A DNA stretch of 64,000 nucleotides from positions 6,232,097 through 6,296,096 of the forward strand of contig NC_040012.1 of assembly GCF_000972845.2 (NCBI RefSeq). Direction: 5' to 3'. Shown here piece by piece: positions 12,201 through 23,018 of the stretch (the first letter of the stretch is position 1; the number at the start of each line of letters is the position of its first letter). Under the pieces are notes generated by a model that saw only the letters and a list, made by a program, of their open reading frames with translations, had not been told where the DNA came from and made no database searches. This stretch comes from Larimichthys crocea (taxonomy: Eukaryota > Chordata > Actinopteri > Sciaenidae). The position numbers and the translations under genes were made by a program.

Positions 12201-12593
12201 GAGACTTCCTTCCTCTGGATTTGATGTTTCTGGCTGAGTGTAGTCATCCTCTCAAAAGTATTCAAACATCAACAGCAAGCATTAAGCAGACTTCAAGAAG
12301 CTCTCACCTCGTCGGCGTCATTGAGGCTGTCGCAGCTGGCGGACAGTTCCTTCGCGTCGCTGAGAGGATCCTGGAAAACAAAAACTTTAACTTTTAGCAG
12401 GCAGGTCGGGTTTGTTTTAACTCGCTGAAGGATTTTACCACAAAGATCTAAATGAGAGCTTTCACAGACTGAGTTTATGAGTTCATCTGGTCACCTTTGT
12501 GACGATGGAGCGTGGGGCTGGTTTGGGAGACTTTCTGAAGATCCCTGCGAGTCCTCCGGTCTTCTCCTGAAACACGAGGTAACAGTCATTCAG

Positions 12594-12603
12594 NNNNNNN
12601 NNN
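12594..12603. other. Assembly gap (10 N)
   Basis: Ten N bases. The sequence to the left (unit C) is nearly identical to unit B up to 51,204, and the match stops exactly here. The sequence to the right is transposon debris unrelated to unit B at that position. It is therefore a scaffold join of unknown true size. Confidence 1.
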
Positions 12604-13090
12604 AATGAAAACCAAGTTCCCCCTCCTTTTCCTCCTCCTACCCCACCCGCTCCTTCATATCAATCGGCTTCATTTCAAACTCCAAATTTAGAGGAACTCC
12701 ATGTCCAGCATGGTGGAGGAAACGTGAGAGGTCAGGCTGATTCACCCCCCAGGCCGTCCACCTCCTCCATCTCCTCCACCTCCTCCAACATCACGACCGT
12801 GTCCCGCGATCGGTTCAACAATCTACAAAAGCTACATGAAGCCCTACGCCCACCAATGCAAAGGTCACTGCTCTGTGTGTAACAACCCAGATTGCACTGA
12901 GCAGGAGCTCAAACCCGTAGCATGCAGCGACTGCAACAGGATGTGTTGTACGGCTCTGTGTTTTGACAGGCACAAGGAGCCTAGAGAAAGACCTTTGGGT
13001 GAAACACATAGCAGTATATGTGACACAATCAAAAGATTTCGTTGCCTTTGGACAATGACAATAAACTCTTGAATTGAATTGAATTGAATT
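12604..13090 (+). mobile_element. Transposon ORF end with Cys-rich domain, and LINE-like tail
   Basis: After a Pro/Ser-rich stretch, a reading frame on the plus strand (in frame from before 12,836 to about 13,000) encodes CKGHCSVCNNPDCTEQ, then CSDCNRMCC and CFDRHKEP. This CxxC...CxxC...CFxxH pattern resembles the C-terminal zinc-binding domain of piggyBac-type transposases, but I would not insist on that family. The stretch ends with ACAATGACAATAAACTC followed by four GAATT-type repeats, the kind of short-repeat 3' tail seen on CR1/L2-type LINEs and their parasites. The left end is cut by the gap. No host gene is evident. Confidence 0.45.
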
Positions 13091-13105
13091 GAAGATATCA
13101 GAGTT

Positions 13106-13425
13106 GCAACAAAATTATCACATCTCATAATCACAAATGCCAGCGGCCTAAATGCAACATCTACGAAGAGAAATTAGACTCTGACGCCGGTGATCACCTC
13201 TGCTTCATTCAGCTTTTGTCTCCGACTAGAGATCATGCAGAGAAATTGATTTTTTATGACTTTGAACGTTTTGTTGTTCAACAGAACGTGCACAAACCTT
13301 TTCTTGTCTGCACCAAAATGCTGAGTGGCGTGCGGTGGATGTCTTATGGTTTGAACTGTGTCAGGGACTTTCTTTTGCATTTCAGGAGGCCCATGTACCT
13401 AAACAGTGTGTTTGTGGCACCTCTT
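13106..13425 (+). mobile_element. Polinton/Maverick-like DNA polymerase B fragment (candidate)
   Basis: The plus-strand translation contains KCNIYEE, then GDHLCFIQ, then EKLIFYDFE, then HKPFLVC, then NCVRDFLLHFRRPMY and NSVFVA. The FYDFE block resembles the ExoI D-x-E motif of protein-primed family-B DNA polymerases as found in Polinton/Maverick elements, and the spacing to the NSVFVA block fits the ExoII approach. About 105 residues are readable before the frame runs straight into L1-type sequence. No capsid, integrase or terminal repeat of a Polinton is seen nearby, so this is at most a small dead piece. Confidence 0.45.
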
Positions 13426-13620
13426 CTGTTACAGATATCTCAGTGGGAATTCGTAAGATATAATTATATGCCGACGATGTGCTTCTGTTTCTATTCAATC
13501 CAGATGTTTCGATATGTTTCGCAACAGATAGCGGCTGTTCTGGATGTGATTGGTTGCTTTGGTCATTTTTCGTTTGGAAGCTCTTATTTTCTTCTATTTT
13601 CTTGAATTTCCCCAGTGTGG
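13426..13620 (+). mobile_element. L1-type LINE reverse-transcriptase fragment (copy A)
   Basis: It includes the catalytic motif in the context [12 protein letters not shown], followed by a stretch resembling the LDxxGxFSG block of fish L1 elements with frame damage. The fragment sits in what would be the last intron of DOMON gene A. A matching piece lies at 34,110-34,240, just right of the BEL element, and a different L1 piece with [12 protein letters not shown] ends at 25,897, just left of it. Confidence 0.6.
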
Positions 13621-13960
13621 GATCAAGTCTATCTTATCTTGTGTTGAACTGTATGCTTGCCTATAGTCAATTTTCACACTGAGCTTCAAAGTTCAGTTTT
13701 GCCTGTGGTGACAGCAGCTGGCAATGTCTGCTCAACGTCTATTTACAAGCTGATCCTGGATCCTGAAGTCATATGACATCAATTTCCTTGACAACTGGAC
13801 AAAAGTCCATTTGTTGACGTAGATAATCGGATGTGATCGAAAGCTCCAAAACAGCTGCTAAATGTATGCTGAATTTACAATTACTGTTCCTAAACCCATT
13901 ATTTCTTTGGATGACCCTCGAATTTGGTTAGAACCTAAACATATAATTGTTTCTGTGTAC

Positions 13961-16900
13961 CATGAGCTCCATTGGATGCTGCGGCAGAAGTGAGGTTCAC
14001 ACGTTGGTTCAGGGTGGCGATGAATTGTCCGATTCCACCATCTAAATAATTACATGAGAGGACAGAGCGGTGGGAGGTTATACAGCTGTATGGATGAGTA
14101 TCTTAAAGTCACAATAAAATAAATATAATGTACATCGCTATCAGAGCAGGAAATCCAAATTCATCGCTAGTCCTAATCTAATTCATCATCATCAATTTGT
14201 CTTTTTAATTTATGTTATTTATTCCATGATGGATGGGCAGTGCAATTCACAATAACGTGTCAAGCATCAAAGCTATATACAAGCTTGTGGTGGTAGTGTA
14301 ATTTTTATACACTAATAATAATAATTAACTTTATCCTCAAAATCTTTATGACGATATTGTTGTTGCTGTTTCTGCATGGAAATTTTGTTGTGAACCAGGA
14401 GAATATCAAATACAGTGTGTGTTAATGTGTATTCACTTACTTGCAGTGACATTTCCAGAACCGGCGGTGATGTTGGGGTTGGTACCGATGCTGATCCTGT
14501 TCTGGTTGAGGGACACACCTTGGATATCGAACCCGCACCTGATCACATCGCCTTTCAGCATGACTCGAATTCCAGTCACTCTCTAATGAGGTAATATGAC
14601 ATTTAACAGCAGAGTTTAGGTAAAAAGATACGTGTAATATAGTATTCACACAGAAAACACAGAGAAAATCATTTTAACTAACATTTTGGGGAAAAATGCT
14701 CAGCATTCAGCAAAACATTGTTATATTTATTTGATATGCCATTCATATGGCATTTTCATGTCAATTATACAGCAACTATATGGATTCATACTAAATAAAG
14801 TAAATACAAATTCCAACCATAAAGGTAAAAACAACAGTACAACTTACAGTCTCCGCTGGCATGAACATGTTACTACCGTTGTTTCTGCTCAGTGTCCGGA
14901 AGAACGTTGCATTGGCTGAGCCGTTATGTGCACAGACGAAAAGACTGGTGCTGCCCTGAGGAAAGAATCAGTGGGTTTAAAAAAGATTAGTTAACTCTCT
15001 TAAAGCGAGGGGCAATCAAATTCCAACATCACAGACTAGCGACTTTGTTATGTTTGATTAAAAGTGATTAAAGTTACGAAATGTTCCAGACAATAGTTAA
15101 CTTTCCTACTTGTTTTGTCTGTTGTGGGTTGACCTTCATGCTCACCTAGATGTTTTTCAAGTATTTGTGCACTATTATGGTTTACTTCTGTTTCCTTGTT
15201 TGCATTTGTGTTTCATGCCTTTGTTCATGTCAAGTTATTCCGGAAAGTTTTCCACATTGCACAATGGGCTTCATGTGACCTTGTATTTGTGTAAGACACT
15301 CTGGTTTGTTATTTCCGTGTAATTTAAATGACTTGAAATTATAACCTGAACTAACCTGCAGTAAATTAACTGCATGAGGAAGCTGGCAGTAATATAATAA
15401 TTTTTCTGTTGGTGGTTTAACTTTTTACAATTATACATTATCCTCACAGATAGGCAAGTTTTTATTGTATCATATATCTATCTTATCTGTGATCATTTCC
15501 AAAAAAGTTAGATATCTGGCACCCGTTTGTTACCTAGTTTTTTTTTACTAGTTTTTTAATAGTTTGAAAATTGTATTTCAATGTGTGTTCTGAAGCATGG
15601 AGCTTTATTTTACCCAATGCTGTTTTCTTTACAACCTTTATTGAAGATTCAGGCAGTCTTATCGGCACAAAATATAACATATAAAGTCAATAAATGTCAC
15701 ATGACATATTTAACGAGCCATTTGTAATGAATCAGGTCAATAAAACCTTAAATAAAGAAGTAAGTCAATTTACTTTTACTACGAGAGCTGTGATATGCTC
15801 TTGTCTGGGTGCCATAAAATATTTGCCAGGTATCTGTTATTAGCTTACCACTAGTATTTACATTTCTATGGCTGTGGGAGGGGAACTTGACGCTGGAAAT
15901 TTTTGACTTTACAAGACAATGCTTGTCAAACATGGTCTCTGTGAATCTGGACTATTTTATACGTGATTCCGCATGTTTAAAGTGGCAAGAGCGACAGTTA
16001 TATAAAAATGCTTGATTTCTTATCCATACATCTGTAAGGGTGGCTCCCATAGCAACGTATCCGTGAATCAGTAAATCAGTGAAATAGTTGGTGGTATGCG
16101 ACTTGGTGCCGTAATACAGTTACATAGTCCTCACAGGTGATCGTACCTGGAGCACATCATAACACATCAGTGTAGCTTCAAAATAATTTAAAATTTTTCA
16201 TTTGAAGTGAAGTCAAAATATTTGCTCTGCCAAGGGTTGAAGGTCCAAGTAACAAGCTTGAATGGTTAGACAGGTTTTTCAACCAAACCCTTGGGATGTT
16301 AGTCGGATGTCAGTGTATTTGTAGAGGAAACCAAGCTGAACCAAAGATTACAACCCAAATAACCATAGTTTAAACTTTATTATTATTTTAGATTAAGTGG
16401 ACAATTAGATATCCCTTCAACAAATATTTTACACTCACATCTGTAAGGGTGGTTCCCATAGCGACGTATCCTGGGGACGGAACGTTTCCCCTGAGGTCGA
16501 CGGTCAGGTTAGTGCTGTTAGGAGTTAATAAGGACACAAACAGGCAGGTGCCGTTTGTAGATGGATCGCAGTCGGTTGGGTCGTCCAAACAGATTTTATG
16601 GGATCCACAACCATCCCGAGTGATGTTCACCTGGAAGACACACACAGTCATTCATACACCGAGTCACAAGAGTAGACATTTCACATGGCTTGTGGAAGAA
16701 GCAAGTTGAGTTTAAGAGCTAAGCAACCAATTTACAGTTACAGTTGGTTTACAGGCGACAAGGAGCCTGTGCAGGGTGCTGTATAGATACCAATGCATTA
16801 TATTGCATTTGGGGAATTGTAGTTTCCAGAGTTTTCTTGATGTTGACTCAAAATGCAACCTCCATGGCTGTGAAGAGAGGCCAAAAACTGCAGCTCGTCA

Positions 16901-17827
16901 AATGACCAGACTGGTTAGACCTCCATGGTGCCAAATCTGCAAAAAGTTATGCTTTGATTAACAGTGTGGCTGCTTTGATTGACAGCTGGATGCCATTACA
17001 GACGGCTTGTTTGTCATTCAGCCCACTGATGATCCACAACTTTGCCAATTTTTATATTAGCCGGAAGGCAGAAGAGGCAGGACTGCCAACATGGTGGAAG
17101 CCAGCGCCACAGATTTTCAGTTTCAAATGGCTCTTCAGAAACCCGTGGGTCCATTTTCTATATAGTCAGTGTTAGAAATCGGTGTCTTCTACAGCGACGT
17201 CTGTAAATATAAAGTGTCATTCACTTTAAGATGGGGGTTTATGGAGAGTGACTCAACCTGGAGCCAGCCTGACGTGGCCGTTTGAGGTGGCAGTTTTTGG
17301 CAGTTTTTTTTTACTTAATTTCACAGTCACGGAAATTGCTGCTTGGTAGAAACGTGAAAAAAGGCTCTGTCTAGAAAATAGTGTTTGTTCTGCTTGTCCA
17401 CTCTGGGTGGAAGATAGTAACATCTGTAGATATAAAGTGTCACTCTAAGGTAACAAAAACGTAACGATTCTTATTTTCAGATGATTATACACAAATAAAA
17501 ACACAGCTGTGAATATTATATTCCATTAAAGCACACTGGACCTTTAAATAAAATCACTGAAGCATGAAGAATAAAAACATGAGGTGTTAAAACTCAGTGG
17601 AAAGTTAGTTGCATGTCTGAATGCCAAATGAAGGTTTTGAAAGCAATCCTTAAACTAATAAAGATAACGGATACATATGTTTGAGGCACAAAGCTGAGTA
17701 CACAGGATTAAAGTGAAAGAAAGCAAACCTGTCTATCATTGGAAAATGACAAATGAGACGTCCCTTGAACGCCTGACGCCACAAAGACGGTCAGTGTAGC
17801 AAACAACGCGATCAATCGACCTTCCAT
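13961..17827 (-). CDS. DOMON-domain secreted protein, copy A (FRRS1-related)
   Basis: Exons on the minus strand are E1 17,729-17,827; E2 16,439-16,630; E4 14,848-14,955; E5 14,441-14,582; and E6 13,961-14,041, all with GT-AG borders and compatible phases. E1 encodes a signal peptide, [20 protein letters not shown]2 carries the Cys-rich DOMON start ([18 protein letters not shown]) and [10 protein letters not shown]4 carries SLFVCAHNG and E5 carries [17 protein letters not shown] domains bind haem or sugars in FRRS1, SDR2 and CDH proteins; no cytochrome b561 part is present here. A 5'-UTR exon ends at 18,688. The terminal GPI-signal exon seen in copy B is not found below 13,961, where L1 and Polinton-like debris and then the gap begin. 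The gene may be truncated or its last exon may be lost in the gap. Confidence 0.75.
16030..16146 (-). pseudogene. Extra DOMON exon E3, copy A (broken)
   Basis: An exon-like block between E2 and E4 ends, like E2, in a [11 protein letters not shown] stretch followed by a GT donor. In this copy a one-base insertion (TACAGTTAC against TACGTTAC in copy B) breaks its frame. Its acceptor phase does not fit the E2 donor in any copy, so it is probably a partial exon duplication that is skipped. Confidence 0.45.
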
Positions 17828-17900
17828 TCCTGATAGGAGAGCACAAAAAAAGCGTTTAAATAAATATTAAAAATCTGATTTTAAAAAAAAGGTCTAATTT

Positions 17901-18121
17901 GGGGCGGTCGGTAGCATAGTGGGTTAAGTGTTAAGTGGCCGCCCCATGTGTGGAGGCTATAGTCCTTGCTGCAGCTGGCCCCCGTTTGAATCCCGCATTG
18001 GACGGCCATTTACTGCGTGTCACTCCCCCTCTCTCTGCCCCCTGCTTCCTGTCTATCTTCAGCTGTACTATCATTAAAGGCATAAAAGGCCAAAAACATA
18101 ATCTTTAAAAAAAATATTTTT
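17901..18121 (+). mobile_element. tRNA-derived SINE, copy A
   Basis: A 221-bp insert begins GGGGCGGTCGGTAGCATAGTGG and contains an A-box-like TAGCATAGTGG and a B-box-like GGTTTGAATCCCG. It ends in an A/T-rich tail after CATAAAAGGCC. It is flanked by the direct repeat AAAAAAGGTCTAATTT (17,885-17,900 and 18,122-18,137), a clear target-site duplication. Unit B has the same insert; unit C has only a single uninterrupted target site near 1,240-1,255. Confidence 0.85.
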
Positions 18122-18137
18122 AAAAAAGGTCTAATTT

Positions 18138-18820
18138 GAGAGTTTTTCTATTACCAATACACTAAACCTAAGATGAAATCTCTTATATAAGTAAAAATCT
18201 GTATGAATAACTGATTTAAACACATTTTAACAAAGTGTGTGATTGTATTTCTACTAAGAAAACACATTTGGTTTAATAAAAAAATATATAATATATTATT
18301 TTGAATTATACACAAAGAGGATATGTTTTCAGAGATTAAAATGTACTTTATCTGTGAATAAATGTAAAAAATAACTAAGTTTTTACAGCACAAATTCATA
18401 TAAGTCATGAAACAGAGTGATACCCTTGAGATACAGTTAGAAAACACTCGTAATCAACTCATAATTAAGATGTTTTTGTCTTTAAATACACTTAAATTAT
18501 CATAATTAGAACAGTAAAAAAAAAGATTCGTCCACTTCCCCTAAATCAGTTACTATAACTTAAAACTTAACCTCATTGAACTTTTAAAAATAATCAAAAT
18601 AAATACTTAAAATGAAGAAACACAAGTGATTCAATCCAAATATAAAAATTAGTTTTGAAGTTTTCCCTTTTTATATCCGAGTCTTACCTGAGCTGTGATA
18701 GTCAAAGTTCGTGTTGAGGTGTGCAAATGTTCTCTGTTCAGCTTCTTCTGCCCCGCTGTGAGCAAACAATCCCTGCAGTGATGATTTAAATCAGCGAACT
18801 GATGCTGAGTGGGGAAGAGG
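18138..18820 (-). promoter_or_regulatory. Upstream intron, 5'-UTR exon and putative promoter of DOMON A
   Basis: A non-coding first exon on the minus strand ends at a good donor (CAGCTCAG then GTAAGACTC) with its last base at 18,688. It would start near 18,820, below a GCTATATCACC box that could serve as a TATA element. The E1 acceptor (CTCCTATCAG then GAATGG) receives it. The same arrangement is conserved at 39,109 (B) and 1,800 (C). The AT-rich 98-residue ORF in this intron is identical in B only because the DNA is. Confidence 0.5.
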
Positions 18821-21800
18821 GAGGTGATATAGCATCATGAAGAGGGGTGTGGCCTTTGTACCTGCCTGGAAGGTATGTAATTCAGGAAGCAGTTTCACTG
18901 AAACAAAAGAGGTGGCCGACCACTGAATCAACGTGTCAACTCAACATTTGAAAGAAGGTTATTGTAGTTCAAACTTTGGATTATACCTTCGTTTGAACAA
19001 ATGTTTCATTTATATTCACATGAACTCAAAACTCAAGTTCTATTCCAAAGTTATCATTCGAAACAACTCCACTATCTGGTATAATTGAGATTACTTGCTG
19101 TTTTTTTAAGCACATTAGTGACTTCAGGTGATTTCAGATGTGAGATTCACTCGTCACATCACCTCGTTGTTACTCATAAATAAGAAATCTCTAGAAGAAT
19201 GTCATGAAGTCGTGCTGGTGGTAAAGAGTCAGCTGTTGGGATGAAGGACCTGTGGTAGAGCTCCTTCTTACATGGTGGGAGTAGCAGTCTGTTGCTGAAG
19301 GAGCTGTTTAAGGCCTCAAACAGTGTCATGCGGGAGGTGAGAGGAGTTGGACTTCCTCTGGAGAGTCTAGAGGACAAAGCTGGACCAGCTAGTCAGAGTC
19401 CTGCACACTCCAAAGGACCTCAGTAAGTTGTAACTTCTCGAAGGTGACAAGTTGTGTCTGGAGTCTGATGTGTGTACGGTAAAATGATGTAATAAAACAC
19501 CTTAAACCTTAAAGGTGAATTCAATAGTACTAATATCCTTTTTCCCGTAACATTAGAAGAACTTATACCGAATTTATGCTGGTAAAAAAAAACAACCACA
19601 CCTCAGTTTTACAACACAACACATGATTAAGTGTCACCTGCTAAAAATGTTCTGAGGCCAAACAATATTCTGGTTAAGGCTGTGTAACATTGTGATCATT
19701 CCTGTGGAATCAATTGCCCATGGGTTTTTTTTTGTTTGTTTTTTTATAAGGAAGTTGTGTGGCGTTTCTCAGAAGTTGTAGGCTGTGAACTAACTGATAC
19801 GTCCAAGAAGGAGTTGCCCACATTGTGTTTTGTCACTGATCCATGGTGAGACATAAAAGCAGACAGACGCGTCAGTTTACTCGATTTTAACCCGTCTGAA
19901 TGTTTTTTTTTTGTCCTTAAAATCAAGTTAAAGGCCCAGAGTGTCAGATTTAAGGAGCTCTATTTACAGACATTAAACACATTAAAGATAATTATGTTTT
20001 AATTTGTGTTCAACAACCTGTGTTTCTAGCCCAAACCAGTCAAACATGAAACAGAGTTTATCTTTCACGCTGAGTAGAGGAACGTCAGGTTTTCATTCGA
20101 CACCTACGCCTGGATGCCACTAAAGTTTAATGTGCTGCTGTCGCTACTGATCTTTTTATGGGTGATTTATTTAGTTTTATGAAAACTCATTAATGAATTG
20201 GCCAAAGTTAAGATGCATATCGGGGGGTATCACGAAGAGCTCAATCAGAGTTGATCTTTGCACTGTGCATGTGTGCTGTGTTATAAATATAATGGATGTC
20301 TGTGCTGAAATATCTCAACCACGACTGGATGGATTGAACATTCACAATGCCCCGAGGAGGCAACAGTTTTACATTTATAGATTTAAAGGTCCACTGTGTC
20401 AGAGTTTGGGGCAATATAATATTCATAAATGTGGTTTTATTAGTGTATAATCACCTGAAAATATAAGAATTGTTGTTTTTTATATCCACAGAGTCCGCCT
20501 TATAGACAGTATAAACAAAAATGTTGATTTTCTCTGTAAGTGTGTAAATGTGCATACAATTTCTATGAAAACAGTTTATACAGCTTTCTTGAGCATGAGT
20601 CAGCATATAATTGAGACACTGTTCTGTCTATGTGATATGATTTCATGAAACTCTTCCTCCTTCCTTCTATCAGAACATTGTCGTCACAAGTGACTAATAA
20701 AAATCCCAGATGTGAATCAGCAGAAAAAGAAAAAACAACGACATGGTGGAAACTATCTATGAAGCCAATTTCCTCGTGTCGCTGCCATTTTATCTTTTGA
20801 ACTGAGATGTGATGTGAATAAAAACCTCCTAAAAGGAGTAAAAATATTCACGTCGTACACTCTTATACTAGTGTCTTGTTTCACATTCAGAGCGTCAGAA
20901 AAATATAAAAATGAAACTTAAGATAGGATTGAGTCGCGCCTTAAAGTATTAAGATAAGTAGTACTCAGCATCACCTTTGATAAACAGTCATAACTTACAC
21001 AGGAAATACTGTTTTATAACTTATTAACTTCACCTCTGCGTCCTCGACTGTTTTATGAGAAATTGACTCAGGTTTGATGTTTGGTGATTTTGTGAACATT
21101 AAGTTTAAGAATCGATGATCTCCTCAGAGACAGCATCTTAACGAGTACATACTTTTTAAACAGCGACACTTCAGTTACTCAGAAATCTCACACGCACACA
21201 CTCAGGTATTCACGGCTTTTCACTTTATCTCCTCGAATCTGTCAGGTCAACAAATCCGGGCAGCGCCACCCAACGTTGAACTGAGCAGAGTCTGAAGTTC
21301 TAACAAGAGTCTAAATAAAATCAAATAAAATCAGAGAAGAAAATCCAACCTTTAGAAACAGGAAGTTTATTTTACCTTTATGATTAGAGCTTTTATTGAG
21401 TTATTAGTTTGACTTGTTTTATTTTACTTTATGTTTGAAAGCGCCACAGAAGTATTGATATCCTTCACTCAGGTAAAAGTACTAATACAACACAAAAGTA
21501 CTGATACCATGCTGTAAGAAAGTACTGCAGTTTGTCAGAATCATCATAAATTGCATTAATTAAAGTATTAAAAGTACCAATGAAGTACTAATGTACTCAT
21601 GCAGACTGTTATACTTCTATATATCGGTATTTTGACTCGTGTTGATATAAAATCAGGATTTTGTGGTTGTTGTTGATGTGAAGCTCATTTGTTTGTATAA
21701 AATCTAAAAAAAATAAATAAATAAAATCCAGTCGAGTCAAGAAAAAAAAAGAGTTGCAGCAGTTTGATGTTTTCGGATAACTAATAATTTATTTGATCAA

Positions 21801-22122
21801 TACATACCCAGCACCGTACAAAATATTTACCCCCGTATAAAAATACAAACATATAAAAACAGACACCAGACAGAGTGAACAGGTTCAGGTTACCTGAGGT
21901 AACACACACACACACACACACATACACAAACAACAACAACAACACAATGTACAGATATAAAAAAAAAAATGTAGTTTTTACCCTGAAACACCAGAAATAT
22001 AAAAACAGACACGGAGTAGAAAAAACATGAAACAAATATTTAAAGGTTTATCACATCGTTAGATCATTATTATAATGAATTATTATAATTAGAACTATTA
22101 GCAGCCTCTCCTCTGTATTTTA
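18821..22122. other. Spacer upstream of DOMON A
   Basis: No host gene seen. It contains a LINE reverse-transcriptase tail relic (19,174-19,450), poly-T/TTTG stretches and a CA/CAA microsatellite (21,902-21,945). Compared with units B and C it lacks about 0.7-1.1 kb near 19,803. It is collinear with B until 22,121, where it jumps to the hairpin element. Confidence 0.6.
19174..19450 (-). repeat. LINE reverse-transcriptase C-terminal relic (copy A)
   Basis: The minus-strand frame contains LFEALNSSFSNRLLLPPCKK then RSFIPTADSL, matching the familiar C-terminus of fish LINE polymerases (a core like SSSFSxRLLxPxCKKExYRRSFIPTA). It is truncated, about 67 residues long and dead. Copies are in units B and C. 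Confidence 0.65.
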
Positions 22123-22255
22123 CGCTTTAATGCCATTATTGGCACGACAGTTAGTGCCAATATTGACGTTAAAGCACACCCTTGAATGTAATATTGTGAT
22201 TATACAACAATTAAACATCCTAAATAAAATATAGAATCAAAATGTTTCATCAAAT
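22123..22255. repeat. Hairpin element copy 2 and remnant of ApoL intron
   Basis: This 130-bp block matches 8,230-8,360 and 46,855-46,985, including the palindrome CTTTAATG...CATTAAAG-type arms, here with the loop shortened. It marks where unit A lost the final ApoL exon: spacer sequence is joined directly to the penultimate ApoL intron, and the homology ends again at about 22,255. Confidence 0.65.
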
Positions 22256-23010
22256 TTACAAGCAGCAATGGTCAGGCCCTCGCACATGTGCGCACGTCGA
22301 AATGTGCATAATATCGGTCTTGATAACCGCAAGAAGTTTCAGACAGCTCTGAGAAGGTGCTTCCTGACGGTTTCTTCTTTGAATCTTTTTATGGATCGCC
22401 ACGCCCACACCGTTTCCTCAAAATTCATAATTTTGATAACTTTTACTCAGGAAGTCTATGTGAACACACCTACCAAGTTTAAAGTCCATGCAATGAAATC
22501 CCTAGGAGGAGTTCGTTCAAATATGACCCCTTGTCAACCAGGCCGAAACAGCAAAAATAGTGATTTTCATTCTTAAATATCTGGCTTCCTGTTCATTGTA
22601 GCCCATTGCTCCAAGAGACTTTTTTGTAGGTCCTGTCATGTTCTACAATTCGGCTGAGGATTCATAACTCTGTGTCCAAAACTGTGGCGGGGCTGTTCCA
22701 AAGAAAAATTCAAGGGGGCGCTATAGAGTTAATAGATCATCAACGCTGCCGATTTTTTTGAAAAAAAAAAAAAGAGACTCCATTGACTTTTGGGCTGATT
22801 TTCAGGCAAAAGTGTTCGGCTCCAAATAAATGTACGTCTTTCTTGGGTCAAGTGTGCAAATTTTCTGAGAAAGTTTATGTTGTGAAACAAGATGCTGGAT
22901 CCAAGGTGCTTTGTTAGATAAGAACGAGGTGTTTTGATCATTTTTCAAAATGCAGTTTAAAGGTAAATCATCGCCAAACTGTTTTCCAGAATCTGAACTC
23001 CTGATCTGTT
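22256..23010. repeat. Dispersed repeat sequence, unclassified
   Basis: No gene. The run GGGGGCGCTATAGAGTTAAT and its surroundings look like a medium-copy fish interspersed repeat. I could not define ends or a family, and the 102-residue ORF in it has no recognisable domain. Confidence 0.3.
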
Positions 23011-23018
23011 CTTCTCAG

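Larger units (their letters stand above)
6641..12566 (-). pseudogene. Apolipoprotein-L-like gene copy C (3' part, cut by gap)
   Basis: Twelve exons match the 3' exons of the full-length gene in unit B. Coordinates on the minus strand, 5' to 3', are 12,495-12,566; 12,308-12,370; 11,906-11,965; 11,771-11,824; 11,018-11,089; 10,846-10,902; 10,467-10,529; 10,157-10,231; 9,599-9,638; 9,442-9,493; 8,820-9,234; and 6,641-7,981. Splice sites and phases are intact and the protein differs from copy B by only a few residues. The 5' part is missing because the sequence stops at the assembly gap at 12,594. The last exon ends early through indels near 6,655 (444 residues from its first Met instead of 540). 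I cannot tell a genuine truncated paralogue from a second haplotype of the unit B gene. Confidence 0.75.

Noticed and set aside
17901..18121. tRNA gene
   Set aside because: Has A-box- and B-box-like sequences but no cloverleaf or anticodon stem; it is a SINE with a target duplication.
18151..18447. 98-residue ORF identical in units A and B (38,572-38,868)
   Set aside because: AT-rich intron sequence; it is identical only because the DNA duplication is recent, and it is broken in unit C.
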